From Doryteuthis pealeii (Eukaryota > Mollusca > Cephalopoda > Myopsida > Loliginidae), in contig CM042147.1 of assembly GCA_023376005.1 (NCBI GenBank), forward strand, positions 119,897,287 to 119,961,286: a DNA stretch of 64,000 nt, written 5' to 3'. This document shows positions 40,901 to 51,827 of the stretch, one piece after another; position 1 is the stretch's first letter; every line of letters starts with the position of its first letter. The translations under genes and the position numbers were made by a program. The notes under the pieces are model-generated. The model saw only the letters and a list, made by a program, of their open reading frames with translations. It ran no database searches and was not told where the DNA came from.

Positions 40901-41224
40901 TCATCGTCGTCTGGACGGACTTCGAAAAGAAAAGAAAGAATTTTATGCTATATATTAGGGGAGATGACTCTTCCCTAAAAAGAACATTGGACTCTTCAGA
41001 AATAGGGAACAGAGAGAGAAAAAAAAACAAGATGGCAGCATAAAAAGACACACATGTGGACTGATAATGTTTTATGCATTTCCGTCCTCCTGTATTATGG
41101 TCGGTGAAAATGAAAACATTATTTGAGTTAAAAATACATTTTACAGATTTATTCTGTTTGTTGATCCTAGCAATCTGGGATCATAACCTTACATAAAATG
41201 ACCATGAATTTATGTTGGATTATT

Positions 41225-41520
41225 TGTAGTATATAAGTCGTGCTGCAATCTATTACTTGAATTTATAGACTAAGCGAGGTCACGTGGTTTAAACCTCAGC
41301 CAATCAACAGCCCGAATACGTGGTTGGTTAACTACTTAATCGGCTGATACTGACAGGCGTCCATTTGCAATCATTGACGAAGGACCTGCAAGACTGAGAA
41401 GCAGCAAGGAACAACCAAAGGATTCTTCATTAAGGTTCGCGCTCTACTTAACACAAAGGATCTCCGCTGGACAGCGCTCTTGCTTGAAACCTAAAGGATG
41501 GCTGCAAAAATCGTAACGGG
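41225..41520. repeat. LTR-like repeat, family D, third copy
   Basis: TATATAAGTCGTGCTGCAAT, TTATAGACTAAGCGAGGTCA, CGTGGTTGGTTAACTACTTA, TCCATTTGCAATCATTGACG and AACCTAAAGGATGGCTGC match the 15.9-16.2 kb copy. Confidence 0.6.
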
Positions 41521-41554
41521 TGTTCAAATGATCTCTGTTATAAAGACAAGAAAA

Positions 41555-41825
41555 TGGACGCGCGTGGTCTAATGGTTAGAGTCGTAGAAAAAGGACTCCT
41601 CGACCCGAGTTCAATTCTTGGACGAAGCTGTTTGCATTTCACATGGTGCTAATACCCTTGGGAAAGGTATGAATCCAATTCTCCCTCCAGCTATGGGTAA
41701 ATAGCAGTGCAGACTGGTAACCAGTATAGGAGAAGGAAAACTCTAAATCTAAATTCAAACCTGTTAAACTCTGCTTAAGAAATTGACCTAGTGTCGCATT
41801 CTGCTCGTGCGGAGGGGTTGGGACA
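41555..41825 (+). repeat. SINE family A, full length
   Basis: GACGCGCGTGGTCTAATGGT, CGAGTTCAATTCTTGGACG and the tail GTGCGGAGGGGTTGG. A short deletion removes the GGGCTCTTTAACC block. Confidence 0.86.
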
Positions 41826-42687
41826 AGAAATAAGGATGTATCGTCGATATCAGTGGATTTACTTGATGATAAAATCAACTCAGTAGGTTAAACTAGGTTC
41901 TCGAACCTTGGTGGGCAACTAGGCTAGGAGAAGGATAATTCAAAACTATGGGCTAACAATCCTAAATTAAGGAAGCGTCCGACTAGTAGCTGAAGCCTGG
42001 CAAGATAGGAAATTGGGTTGGGAGTTATCGCTGATATCGATGGTCTACCATGTTGGTGCCAAAAGCGGGTGAAGATAGCTATTTTCATAAACTGGCATTG
42101 GATATTATTGCATATATTTGTAAAATATTCATTATTAAACTATATATAATGTGCTACTCAAATGTTCTAGGAAGTGGCAGCACGATACTTCGAAAGTAAC
42201 ACCTCCTATTTATTTCCACGTAAGCGACAGCAGATATCGAGAGCACAACAGTTTTCAAATTCCAGAACATCAATTTTCTTCTGCATTCTACTTTCTTTTT
42301 TTTTTTTTTTCAACAACAGTTATGACGGTGTTGCTGTATTAAAAGTGGCATGTTGCATCAACTGTTTGTTTTCCGCAAACGATCGCCAAGGGTCGATATA
42401 AAAAAAATATGGGTTATTGACGGGAAAATTCAACATCTACTACCATATCACCAACATTAGATTTTGAAGTTGCAATAAAATGAAAGGATCGACCCTCTTA
42501 CGAACTTTGGCATACAGACCCTTTGTTAATCGCTGGCAAAAATTCATAATGAATGGGAGTGACTATGTGAAAAAAATGAATCGAGAATAGGTTTCTGGTA
42601 CCGTCATGTGACCTATTACGGGGCCCCTATTAAACGTGTAAATTATATAAGGGAGATAATTATTTATTGTTTCCCGGTGCTAATTTT

Positions 42688-42955
42688 AAATACACTCAGT
42701 CGGTAGAGTGTCCGGCTGAGAACCTCGAGGTTCCTGGTTCGATTCCGGCCCTCGCCAACTCAGCGTATGAGTAGCACATGCATATATGTGCGGTAAAGTG
42801 AGGAGCTGATGGTAGAAGTTGAGCTTCGTCTCAGACGCCCAAACAATCTCCTTGGTCTATCGCTAGTGAAAAGGGGATAGACTCCCTCGCTGTCTGGCTG
42901 ATACCGACTTTAGGCCACCCCGACGACTTTACTTTTTATTATTACTTTACTGAGT
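42688..42955 (+). repeat. SINE family B, near full length
   Basis: CACTCAGTCGGTAGAGTGTC, GTTCGATTCCGGCC, body blocks and the CGACGACTTTACTTTTTATT tail. Confidence 0.87.
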
Positions 42956-43101
42956 AATGAATTCGGTTAGGTTAGTTAGGTTGTTCTGTTTTACGGCATA
43001 TCAACTATTTTCGGGTCATTTAATGCCGAATAAAGTCATTTTCATAAACAAAGCATGCAGGATGTTTACAGTTTTTGCTGCTGCTTAAGTGGTTACCCAA
43101 T

Positions 43102-43454
43102 TACCGTATTTGACGGCATATAGGACGCACTTTTTTCCAAAATGTTGGCTAAAAAATTGCCCTGCGTCTTATACATCGTAGGTGAAGTTTGAGACTCCGT
43201 AGGCCTAGGCTAATCTTCTCTATGATGCTCACTAACCCAGTTTATGCTCAGTACTTTTACCTACCCTAAACTCCATGCATCCTTATTTTATTGCTGGTAT
43301 TGTTATAATCAAGGTTAAAGGAGCTTATGGTTGCAAAAAAATCATACACACTAAAAACTTTTTTTCCTGAATTTGACCTGCTGAAATAGGGGTGCGTCTT
43401 ATATACCCGTACGTCTTATATACCTGTGCGTCTTATATGCCGTCAAATACGGTA
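43102..43454. mobile_element. MITE of about 353 bp with 20-bp inverted ends
   Basis: The left end TACCGTATTTGACGGCATAT and AGGACGCAC is the inverse of the right end GCGTCTTATATGCCGTCAAA, TACGGTA. Both ends carry TA, consistent with a TA target duplication. Extra internal GCGTCTTATA and CGTACGTCTTATATACC sub-repeats lie near the right end. No coding capacity. The ends resemble a widespread animal Tc/pogo-type MITE. Confidence 0.85.
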
Positions 43455-43599
43455 AGTATTGAACAGACTCATAGCTGCTTAACTTCGGTGATCTAGCGGG
43501 AACCGGTGTTTTCAACGTGACTTGGCCGTAATGGTAATGAATTCGAGTCTACCTAGATGATAACCACGTCGGGCCTGGTACCAGCTATGCTTAGCGAAT

Positions 43600-43755
43600 G
43601 GTACCTATCGGTATTTACCCAACCCGTTTTTCACGGGTAGGATGGGACACAAAGTCGCAAGTATGGGGCATCCAGCGAGGATCGAACTCACTATTCAGTT
43701 GTATGGATCTGCGAGACTAGCTTGCTAACCATTGCAGCACGATGGGACACCCTTG
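43600..43755 (-). repeat. tRNA-like SINE, family C, best copy
   Basis: Reverse complement of CGTGCTGCAATGGTTAGCAA, GCTAGTCTCGCAGATCC, GAGTTCGATCCTCGCTGGAT, CACTTGCGACTTTGTGTCC-like and GGTTGGGTAAATACCGA. A and B boxes are recognisable. Confidence 0.65.
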
Positions 43756-43834
43756 AATGATTACAATTTAACAGATACAAAATATGTTAAGTCGGATATC
43801 TGCAAGCTTTTCTGACATTTTTTGTCCTAGGTCT

Positions 43835-44070
43835 GGCGCTAAACTGCATGGTGAGGTTCCAATTCTGGAGCTCTGTGGAGTGTAGAGTACCCCTTCATTT
43901 CCATTACTCCCTGATACACTCTGACTCGGAGTGGTCCGACCTATTAGAGTCCCATATATGGGTTAAATAGATCAGAAAATCGTTTTAAAAATGTATTTAG
44001 TTGGTTGGTTGATTTTAACGGCATATCAACCCGTCTGGGGTTATGTCATGCCTAGCGGTTAGGAAGTAAT
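43835..44070 (-). repeat. Dispersed repeat family G, fragment
   Basis: CTGCATGGTGAGGTTCCAAT, CCTTCATTTCCATTACTCCC, CTCGGAGTGG, GTCCCATATATGGGTTAAAT, then AACGGCATATCAACCCGTCT in the opposite sense. Confidence 0.65.
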
Positions 44071-44211
44071 ATATGTTGTGTATTTATATTTATACTTTTT
44101 TAGTAATTGGTTTTAACAGTGTGTTAGCACCATTGGGGATCATGTTGTATCGTATTGATTAAGTTCATGTCTATATTCTATGGTACAATTTTATTTCCCT
44201 CAAAAATCATA

Positions 44212-44604
44212 GAATTTCCGGTTATTTCCTAGTTGAGTAACATGATATTACAGGGTGACCCAGAAAAAACAGAACCCAAATTATTTATTTTCCCATTAAA
44301 CTAACCATAAACCCCAACCCTAAACCCTAACCCTAACCCTAACCCTAACCCTAACCCTAACCCTAATCCTAACCCTAACCTCCCCTCTAGTTGAGTAACA
44401 TAATATTACAGGGTGATCCAGAAAAAAACTTTGTAATAAAACTGTTAATTTTAATTTTTTCTTTTAGTTTATGTAAACAAAGGTTAGGGTTTTAGGGTTA
44501 GGGTTAGGGTTGGAGTTTAGGGTTAATTTAATGTGAATAAATAATTTGGGTTCTTTTTTTTCTGGGTCACTCATGTTACTCAACTAGGAAATAACCGAAT
44601 TTCC
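44212..44604. mobile_element. Palindromic CAGGGTGACCC element with telomeric repeats inside
   Basis: The left arm GAATTTCCGGTTATTTCCTA, GTTGAGTAACATG, CAGGGTGACCCAGAAAAAAC and CCCAAATTATTTATT is mirrored at 44530-44604. A second nested end TAGTTGAGTAACATAATATT, ACAGGGTGATCCAG starts near 44396. Between them lie (CCCTAA)n at about 44312-44381 and TTAGGG repeats at about 44482-44527. Confidence 0.85.
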
Positions 44605-45039
44605 TCCTTGTTGACATTAAAGAATTGAATACACAACAAGAATGAATTTAAAAAAAAGGCCTTCGGCATAAAACAACCCAAGGGTTGACATGGTGTAAAT
44701 CCAACCAACCAACCAACCAACCAACCAGCCAGCCTGATATTTTTTTTTAACTTCTTGATTTATACAATCTATAGTTCTGGTAACATTACGTTTTTTGTTT
44801 TTTTTATCTATTTTTGCTAGTCAAACTGTTCTAAATAGTCCTTTTCCTCTCTACGCGTCTCCTTTTATCTAAAAGTCTTTGTGCGTGCGCGCTGTGTGTG
44901 TGTGTGTGTGTGCGAGAGAGAAAGAGAGAGAGGGGGCGAGGACCGACACAGAAACAGAGACAGACAGACAGAGGGAGGAAGACAGACAGACAAATAAAAA
45001 GGGAGTGTGAATGTGCGTGTCACGAAGTACTTCAGTTGG

Positions 45040-45043
<4 letters not shown>

Positions 45044-45107
<64 letters not shown>
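45044..45107. repeat. (CT)n microsatellite
   Basis: A pure CT run of about 32 units. Confidence 0.95.
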
Positions 45108-45110
<3 letters not shown>

Positions 45111-45270
45111 CGAAGAATATTTTCCTGTCCCCCAACTTGTCAACACAACACGGTATAAGAGCCGACACCAAAAACTTGAGCTTCTTTTTTGCAATCATTT
45201 AATTAGTAATATAGGAATTACATTTTTCCGGTAAATGAAACCACTGTTGACAGAATCGCATTTAGGAATG

Positions 45271-45275
<5 letters not shown>

Positions 45276-45324
<49 letters not shown>

Positions 45325-45325
45325 T
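45276..45325. repeat. (ATT)n microsatellite, LINE tail
   Basis: A TTA run directly at the 3' end of the R2-like LINE copy that follows on the minus strand. Confidence 0.92.
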
Positions 45326-45770
45326 TATTTTCACTCCTTTTGAGTTTTTCACATCAGCGTTAGCTGATGGTATTTCACTGGAATCTGAGTGACAACAAGT
45401 CTCCTCAGGTCTCCAGGACTCTTCTGAGTATTCTGGCAGATTGCAGCAGTGCAGTATTCTGTGTGGTTTCAATCTTTCCTCTGATTTCCAGATTTTCCAA
45501 TCCCTTTTTCCAATCCTTTTGGGATCGTTCCAAGTGCACCAACTACAATTGGTATCACTTTGACTTTCATATTCCATAACTTTTTCAGTTCTCTGGCAAG
45601 GTCCAAGTATTTGTCCATTTTTTCATTTTCCTTTAACTTCACCCTGTGATCCGCTGGAACTGCAAAATCCACCAGTTGACAAGTTCGTTCTTTTTTGTTA
45701 ATCAACACTAGGTCAGGTCTTCTTGCTGAGATAAGGTGATTCGTTTTTATTTCAAAGTCCAAATCACTCC
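45326..45770 (-). pseudogene. R2-like LINE 3' end, fourth copy (best coding)
   Basis: The minus frame from 45762 reads MDFEIKTNHLISARRPDLVL, INKKERTCQLVDFAVPADHR, VKLKENEKMDKYLDLARELK and KLWNMKVKVIPIVVGALGTI. RPD, VDF and the downstream lysines of a restriction-like endonuclease are all in one frame for about 97 residues. One frame shift then separates the C-terminal part. It is the best representative of the six copies. Confidence 0.8.
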
Positions 45771-46148
45771 ATTAGAGTTTTTCACACCCGCATTAGCCGG
45801 TGGTTCACTGGAGGCTGGGTCTCCTCAGGTCTCTAGGATATTTCTGAATATTCCAGCCGATATCGACGATGCTGTAGTCTGGATGGTCTCGATTCTTCCT
45901 CTGATTTCCAGTTCATCCAGACTCTTTTCTAGACCCCTAGGGTCCGTTTCTACGGCACCAATGACAATTGGAACGATCTTCACCTTCATGTTCCACAGTT
46001 TTCTCTGTTTTCTGACAAGGTCCAAGTATTTGTCTATCTTTTTGCTTTCTTTCACTTTCACTCGGTGATCAACCGGGACGGCAAAATCCACGAGATGACA
46101 AGTTTTCTTATTATTATTGATCAACACCAGGTCTGGTCTCCTGGTTGG
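45771..46148 (-). pseudogene. R2-like LINE 3' end, fifth copy
   Basis: The minus frame reads TRRPDLVLINNNKKTCHLVD, FAVPVDHRVKVKESKKIDKY, LDLVRKQRKLWN and VKIVPIVIGAVET, then LEIRGRIETIQTTAS. Diverged from its neighbours, with VDFAVPVDHR for VDFAVPADHR. It joins the next copy through a short ATTATTATT. Confidence 0.75.
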
Positions 46149-46560
46149 GATTATTATTATTTTCACTCCATTTGAGTTTTTCACATCAGCGTTAGCTGAT
46201 GGTATTTCCCTGGAGTCTGAGTGACAACAAGAGTATTCTAGCCGATTGCAGCACTGCAGTAGTCTGGATGGTCTCAATTCTTCCTCTGATTTCCAGTTCC
46301 TCCAGTCTTTTTTCTAAGTTTTTTGGGACCGTTACAAGTGCACCAACTACAATTGGTATCAATTTGACCCTCATATTCCACAGCTTTTGCAATTCTCTTG
46401 CAAGGTCCTGGTACTTGTCCATTTTTTCGTTTTCCTTCATCTTCACCCTGTGATCTGCTGCAACCGCAAAGTCCACCTGTTAACAAGTTCTCTTTTTTTA
46501 TTAATCAATACTAGGTCTGGTTTCCTGGCTGGAATAGGTGATCCGTCTTTATCTTGAAGT
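46149..46560 (-). pseudogene. R2-like LINE 3' end, sixth copy
   Basis: Reads VDFAVAADHRVKMKENEKMD, KYQDLARELQKLWN and RVKLIPIVVGALVTVPKNLE on the minus strand. A stop lies just upstream of the VDF block, where the LINKK region should continue, so it is broken. Confidence 0.72.
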
Positions 46561-46640
46561 CACAGAGAATGTTATGCATTTCATTCTTAAGAACAGATTC
46601 TGGTTTATGCATATACCGTTTTGTTGTATGGTCAAAATTA

Positions 46641-46654
<14 letters not shown>

Positions 46655-46675
<21 letters not shown>

Positions 46676-46676
46676 T
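46655..46676. repeat. (ATT)n run
   Basis: A TTATTATT run upstream of unassigned sequence. Confidence 0.9.
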
Positions 46677-47006
46677 TCATAAAGACCTGTAAATAGACAA
46701 CATTTAATTGACTGGATCTAGTCTTTTTGAAGGTCATATTTTCCTAAGGATTTATATCTGTACCTACAATTTGCCATTGAAGACCTAATTTTCTCAGACA
46801 GCACCATTATGATATTACTAAGTTAGTTATTTTCTTTCTAGTTCTCTTTTTGTATGTTCTCTTTGTAGCATGTAAATTACATACAACCAATGTCCAATAT
46901 CACCATAAGTACGAGGGTGGGCTGTTTCGATGATTGGCTGAAAAGTTCATATGATGAGGTCATATCTGCTGTTGACTTTGTTTTTATCAATGGGATCTAA
47001 GCACAG

Positions 47007-47056
47007 CCACACTAATGAAGGGAAGTGTGTGGACCGAAAGAGAGACTATAGTGGGT
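47007..47056 (+). ncRNA. Decayed hammerhead-like motif, family 9 relative
   Basis: The plus strand reads CCACA, CUAAUGA, A-GG ... CC, GAAA and later GUGG. Helix I (CCAC/GUGG), GAAA and a two-pair helix II are present. G5 is A and helix III is not recognisable. Confidence 0.35.
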
Positions 47057-47127
47057 GACTATAGTAACGTATTCCATGAGAGTATGCACCCATGAACCTT
47101 TCAGTCGACCTCGTACATACGTTTTCT

Positions 47128-47559
47128 GGTTAAATCGAACTTAACAGACAAAAATTCCACCATCGTATGTCACCCCTGCCGAAAGAAAAAAAATACTAAA
47201 AATCAGGGAATTAACCGAATTTAATGAAATTTTCAGAGTTGATATATTAATGAATAAAAGATATAATTCATCAGTTATTTTATTTAAAAACTTTTATATT
47301 TTTTCAGGTCAGTTAACTTTGAGCCACATATCTTTGAGGCGTAACACAGATTCTCAAAACTACGTGGTTCAAGTAACTGACCTGAAAAAATGTAAAAATT
47401 TTTAAATAAAATAACTGGTGCATTATATCTTTTATTCATTAATATATGAACACTAAAAATTTCATTAAATTCGGTTTAATTCCCTGATTTTTGGTATTTT
47501 TTTCTTTCGGCAGGGGTGACATACGATGGTGGAATTTAGGTCTGTTGTTTGATTTAACC
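47128..47559. mobile_element. Palindromic element, about 432 bp
   Basis: Arms of about 180 bp (GGTTAAATCGAACTTAACAG, TTCCACCATCGTATGTCACC, CTGCCGAAAGAAAAAAAATA ... ATTTTTTCAGGTCAGTTAAC) are near-exact inverses around a centre (AGCCACATATCTTTGAGGCG ... CAAAACTACGTGGTTC). The two arms differ in scattered positions, so it is an old fold-back element. No ribozyme core was seen. Confidence 0.88.
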
Positions 47560-47712
47560 CATTTTCTTTTTCAAGAATATATTTTTAAAAAATTAACATT
47601 AAAGAAAATAATAATAATAAAAATAATGGTTGATAATATTAGATTTCAATAAATAGATAATCTACATGATTTAGAAATAAAAATGAATAAAAGATTCCCT
47701 TAATGCTACATG

Positions 47713-47717
<5 letters not shown>

Positions 47718-47775
<58 letters not shown>
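47718..47775. repeat. (AT)n microsatellite
   Basis: An AT run of about 28 units, followed by the motif below. Confidence 0.95.
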
Positions 47776-47781
<6 letters not shown>

Positions 47782-47799
47782 TAATACAATTTCAAAGTC

Positions 47800-47880
47800 G
47801 GTCCTACCATTGGTTTCTGAATAACACTTTTTCGATGTTATTCGTCTTCAGAGGCGTTGACTTTTGAAAGAAAAAAAATG
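47800..47880 (-). ncRNA. Decayed hammerhead-like motif
   Basis: The minus strand reads GCCU, CUGAAGA, C-GA-AUAACA-UC, GAAA, then AGUGUUAUUCAGAAACC. The core and GAAA are intact but helix II is only two pairs and helix III is unclear. It is next to an (AT)n run, like the better copies. Confidence 0.4.
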
Positions 47881-47984
47881 GACAGTTTTAAACTCCCGGG
47901 ACGTGCCCACGCGATCCGTTAATCGCTCCTGCCTTTTGCTTTCGTCATTCAACGGCATCACTATTTGTCGTCATTGGATAAATG

Positions 47985-48390
47985 AGCATGGACACACACA
48001 TGTGCAGTGATACATCAATGAGCATGGACACACACATGCGCAGTAACACATCAATGAGCATGGACACACACACATGTGCAGTAACACATAAATGAGCATG
48101 GACACACACATGCGCAGTAACACATCAATGAGCATGGACACACACATGTGCAGTACACATAAATGAGCATGGGCAGTGACACATCAATGAGCATGGACAC
48201 ACACATGCGCAGTGACACATCAATTGGCAGCATCACACAGTCATGAGCATGGACACACACACACATAAATGAGCATGTGCAGTACATCAATGAGCATGGA
48301 CACACACATGTGCAGCAATGAGCATGGACACACACATGTGCAGTAACACATATGAGCATGGACACACACACACACACACATCCACACTGA
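47985..48390. repeat. Minisatellite, about 37-bp unit, ten copies
   Basis: The unit is ATGAGCATGGACACACACAT, GTGCAGTAACACATCA. Units alternate between GTGCAG and GCGCAG, and several are shortened. The cysteine/valine-rich frame on the minus strand is translated repeat. Confidence 0.92.
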
Positions 48391-48895
48391 CACATCATAT
48401 ATATATACTATCAACCATTATTTTTTACTATTATTTTCTTTCATGTTTATTTTGCAATAGCTAATGATAATGATTATATTTTCTGACAAATAAAGTGTTT
48501 CGCGCTCGGTTGAAAAAGTCGATGAAATGAACAAAAACTTTTCTTAATGTTACAAAAAAAAAACCTCACTTTGTAATTTTTAAAAAATTGAAATTTCAAG
48601 GTTTCTGTTAAATTTTATCATTCAGTTCGTTGTTGTTTTTTTCTGTCATGATGACATAAGAAATATAATCATCAAATACCGCATCCTTTTTGAAATTGAT
48701 CATTTCCTTTAGAATTACGCCCTTTCCTTACATAGAGAGTTAGATTTGGAATAACGTCACATTTTAATTGTTGAGGAAGAAAGAAATAATTTTATTTATA
48801 ACCATACTTCCACCCTCAGAATTACTATGGGAGTTAGTGTATTACTTTTGCAAGTCATTGAAGGTGAGTTCTCTCCTTGTTTTGTAAAAATTTAT

Positions 48896-49074
48896 CTATC
48901 TCGGTCTTTTCTTATCTATCTATCTATCTATCTATCTATCAATCGCATGAGGTATGTTCATATCTATCTATCTATCTATCTATCTATCACATCAGGTCTG
49001 TTTATATCTATCTATCTCTCTCTATATATCATTAATTCGACCCCTCTCTCTCTCTCTCTCATATGAGAGAAAGA

Positions 49075-49117
<43 letters not shown>

Positions 49118-49285
49118 GTGTGTCTTTCATATCTATCCAGTCAAGTCTGATCATATTTATTTATCGCATCAGGTATGTTCCTATCTATCTATCTATCTAT
49201 CTATCTATGTCTCTATATGTGTGTGTGTTCGACGATAATTATATTTTCTGGGAACGTCTACAGATATCACAAGTGTTATTCAGAA

Positions 49286-49357
<72 letters not shown>

Positions 49358-49580
49358 TAGAATATATATATATATATATATATAATATATATATATATGT
49401 GTGTGTGTGTATGTGGCGCATGTGGGTGTATCTCCTTATCTTTGTCTATTCATATCTATCTATCAATCTATCTATCTGCCTATCTATATCTATATGTGTG
49501 TGTGTATGTATGTGTGTACGCATGTGTGTGTATCTTCCTATCTTGGTCTATTCATATCTATCTATCTATCTATCTATCTA
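48896..49580. repeat. Block of (ATCT)n, (AT)n, (GT)n and (CT)n microsatellites
   Basis: TATC/ATCT runs at 48896-49015, 49183-49210, 49445-49490 and 49553-49580; AT at 49083-49114 and 49302-49396. The phrase GAGGTATGTTC or CAGGTCTGTT recurs after each ATCT run, so a larger unit of about 60 bp underlies the block. Confidence 0.88.
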
Positions 49581-50010
49581 TGGCGCTCTTGTTCGTCTAA
49601 ATATCCCACAAAGCATTAATATCAAGTTTGATCCTCACTAGGCCCACAATGACTAGATGTATGCTCAAAATACGCCAAACTAAACACCATAACCAATGTG
49701 ATTCCCATCCTATTTTATTTCTTATTCTTTTATCAAGCTCTTTTCAATAAAGGATCCGTTAAGAATTAAATCTTAAGTTATCTTATTCTTCCCACTCTGC
49801 AATGTTAAATGAAGACGCCCGTAAAAGTTAGCACTCACACATTAAACCCATTTCCAAATGACATGTTTATCTTATCCGTCAAAGGTGTTTACTGGCATTG
49901 TGCCAGTACGTATAAACACGTTGTTTTTTTTTACATCCGGGTCATGCGGGGAAAATACAGCCAAACATTGCTATTTGAATCTTCCGTTCAATTTATGTTA
50001 CATTCCTATT

Positions 50011-50230
50011 ACCTTTAGGCACCCCTTTTTGATCTCGATTAAGAAAGGACGTGTTTTTCATTTACACCGTCAATATCCGGTTGTTTGTTAGGAGTTAGGG
50101 TTAGGGGTTAGGGTTAGGGTTATAATTTTTTTTAAATCTAAAAATCGTCTGTTAAAACAACCGGATATTAACGGTGTAAATGAAAAACATGTCCTTTCTT
50201 AATCGAGATCAAAAAGGGGTGCCTAAAGGT
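50011..50230. mobile_element. Palindromic element with telomere repeats at its centre
   Basis: The left arm ACCTTTAGGCACCCCTTTTT, GATCTCGATTAAGAAAGGAC, TTTACACCGTCAATATCCGG is mirrored by CCGGATATTAACGGTGTAAA ... GGGGTGCCTAAAGGT on the right. The centre (50093-50121) is TTAGGG-type repeats. The element is about 220 bp and unrelated in sequence to the one at 44212. Confidence 0.87.
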
Positions 50231-50309
50231 CATATGGTCCATTGTATTTTCTGGGAACGTCTACAGATATCTCAAGTGTTCTTTAGAAGTAGGGCCACTG
50301 ACCTGGTTC

Positions 50310-50412
50310 GAAAAAAAAGTCGTCGGGGTGGCCTAAAGTCGGTATCAGCCGGAACAGCGAAGGAGCTTATCCCCTTTTCACTAGCGCTAGACCAAGGATA
50401 TTGTTTTTTAAC
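50310..50412 (-). repeat. SINE family B, 3' fragment
   Basis: GTCGTCGGGGTGGCCTAAAG, GGTATCAGCCGG, CTTTTCACTAGCGCTAGACC. 5'-truncated. Confidence 0.78.
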
Positions 50413-50469
50413 GTCTGTTCTGATCGTCCCACTTGATTTGTTTTGAGGTATGAGAGGTAAGTAAACATA

Positions 50470-50590
50470 CAACGTGGTGTAATGATTTATAAGCTAGTCT
50501 CGCCGATCCATTTCTACTGAAAAGCAAGCTCGATCCTCGCTGGATGTCCCCATAATTGTGACCATGTGCCACATTCTACCCGTGGTGAAG
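50470..50590 (+). repeat. tRNA-like SINE, family C
   Basis: CGTGGTGTAATGATTTATAA, GCTAGTCTCGCCGATCC, GCTCGATCCTCGCTGGATGT and CCACATTCTACCCGTGG. Joined directly to a LINE fragment at 50590. Confidence 0.6.
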
Positions 50591-50824
50591 TCTAGAAAGG
50601 AACAAGTCATTGTGTCCCGATTACCCATTGATCACACAAGACTAACGCATTCCTATATACTCAAACAAGAACAACAACGACAATGTGAAACATGTCAAAC
50701 ATGCAGGTTTTTTGCTCACATCAGAAACCGTTATTTTAATGCAGACAATATAAAAGTTTTATTTGAAAATGTCAACGTGGAGGACATTCTGTCCTTTTTT
50801 GAGGGAAATAAAATTATACCATAG
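50590..50824 (+). pseudogene. LINE C-terminal fragment with CxxC knuckle
   Basis: The frame reads RKEQVIVSRLPIDHTRLTHS, YILKQEQQRQCETCQTCRFF, AHIRNRYFNADNIKVLFENV, then NVEDILSFFEGNKII and a stop at 50824. RxRIGHTRLTHSYxLxxExxPxC is the conserved region near the C-terminus of jockey-related LINEs. Here P replaces R/K before IDHT. One uninterrupted frame of about 75 residues to a natural stop, so it is 5'-truncated rather than decayed. Confidence 0.75.
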
Positions 50825-50949
50825 TGTTGCATAGCGCCTTCTTTACCGGCACTAAATAGGTATATGTTATATACTGGTCTTTTCACTAAGCCAAATCAGC
50901 ATATAACGTTATATACCTTTCTTTAATTCTTACTCTGGTCGTCTGGCCG

Positions 50950-51410
50950 GCTTGGTTCTGATCGTCTATCATCTATCTTGGTCTGGTATATCTTCTAAGG
51001 TCTCGTCTGGTCTTCTATTGAGGATTCCGGGTCTGGTTTCCGTTGGGGGATCATTCCTTATCAGAAGCCCTGTGTCATTGTTTGTTTTTAGTAATAAACA
51101 CAAGACTTCGATTTATGTTGATGTTACTTTATTCATAAATCCCCAGACCAGACAATGCGCGCGGATCCTTACATCTTGCTAGCTCGGCTTCTAAGTTCTA
51201 ACTGACTAAGTTACTTACTTTGTATCCTTAAACCGGAAGGGCCTTCTATTGCCTTCCGGTTCTCACGTTCCATCCCCAGAACGCAAGGTGAGATCGAGGT
51301 CAAACGCTGTCACTCACTCTCAAGGCCATCAGCTATACTGATCGCCATAATGATTTCTACACTACCTTAAAAATGTATTAGGGATCCAATTATTATGTAA
51401 CAATAGAATA
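50950..51410 (-). repeat. Solo-LTR-like repeat, family E, second copy
   Basis: Begins TGTTACATAATAATTGG on the minus strand and contains CACCTTGCGTTCTGGG, TGACACAGGGCTTCTGATAA and GAAGTCTTGTG-type blocks, matching the copy at 32285-32745 through most of its length. Confidence 0.6.
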
Positions 51411-51659
51411 TAGACATGAACTTAATCAATTCCATACAACATGATGCCCAATGGTGCTAATACATTGTTAAAACCAATTACTAGAAAAGTATAATATAAA
51501 TACACAACATATATTACTTCCTAACCGTTAGGCATGACGTATCCCCAGACGGGTTGATATGCCGTTAAAATCAATAAACCAACCAGCCGGGTTGAGTAAA
51601 TACCTACAGCTCTACATTTGCTACATGACCTGTGATTATAAAATTTCACAAGAAAAAAA

Positions 51660-51815
51660 ATTGCGCTAGACTTCTTCTTTACGTCTGAGGTGGAGTGCCA
51701 CACCTATCATCAGCCCCACCAACTTTACCTCACAGATGCAAGCTGTGTTGCTCATGGATTTAATTGGTGAGGGCCGGTATCGAACCGGAATTTTTTGATT
51801 CCTAGGCCGTTGCCC
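51660..51815 (-). repeat. SINE family B, diverged head and body
   Basis: CGTCTGAGGTGGAGTGCCAC, CAGATGCAAGCTGTGTTGCT and GGTGAGGGCCGGTATCGAAC, in reverse complement. Confidence 0.72.
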
Positions 51816-51827
51816 TTAAAACCTAGG

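Noticed and set aside
40677..41051. 124-codon minus-strand frame
   Set aside because: It is antisense to the LINE C-terminal fragment on the plus strand and continues into unrelated sequence.
44312..44381. A chromosome end or telomere junction
   Set aside because: The CCCTAA run is short, faces TTAGGG repeats 100 bp later and is enclosed by inverted arms, so it is interstitial.
48000..48390. A CRISPR-like array of regularly spaced repeats
   Set aside because: There are no unique spacers; the whole unit is repeated, and the sequence is eukaryotic in character.
48051..48398. Cysteine- and histidine-rich minus-strand frame suggestive of a metal-binding protein
   Set aside because: It is the GTGTGTGTCCATGCTCAT minisatellite translated; composition follows the repeat.
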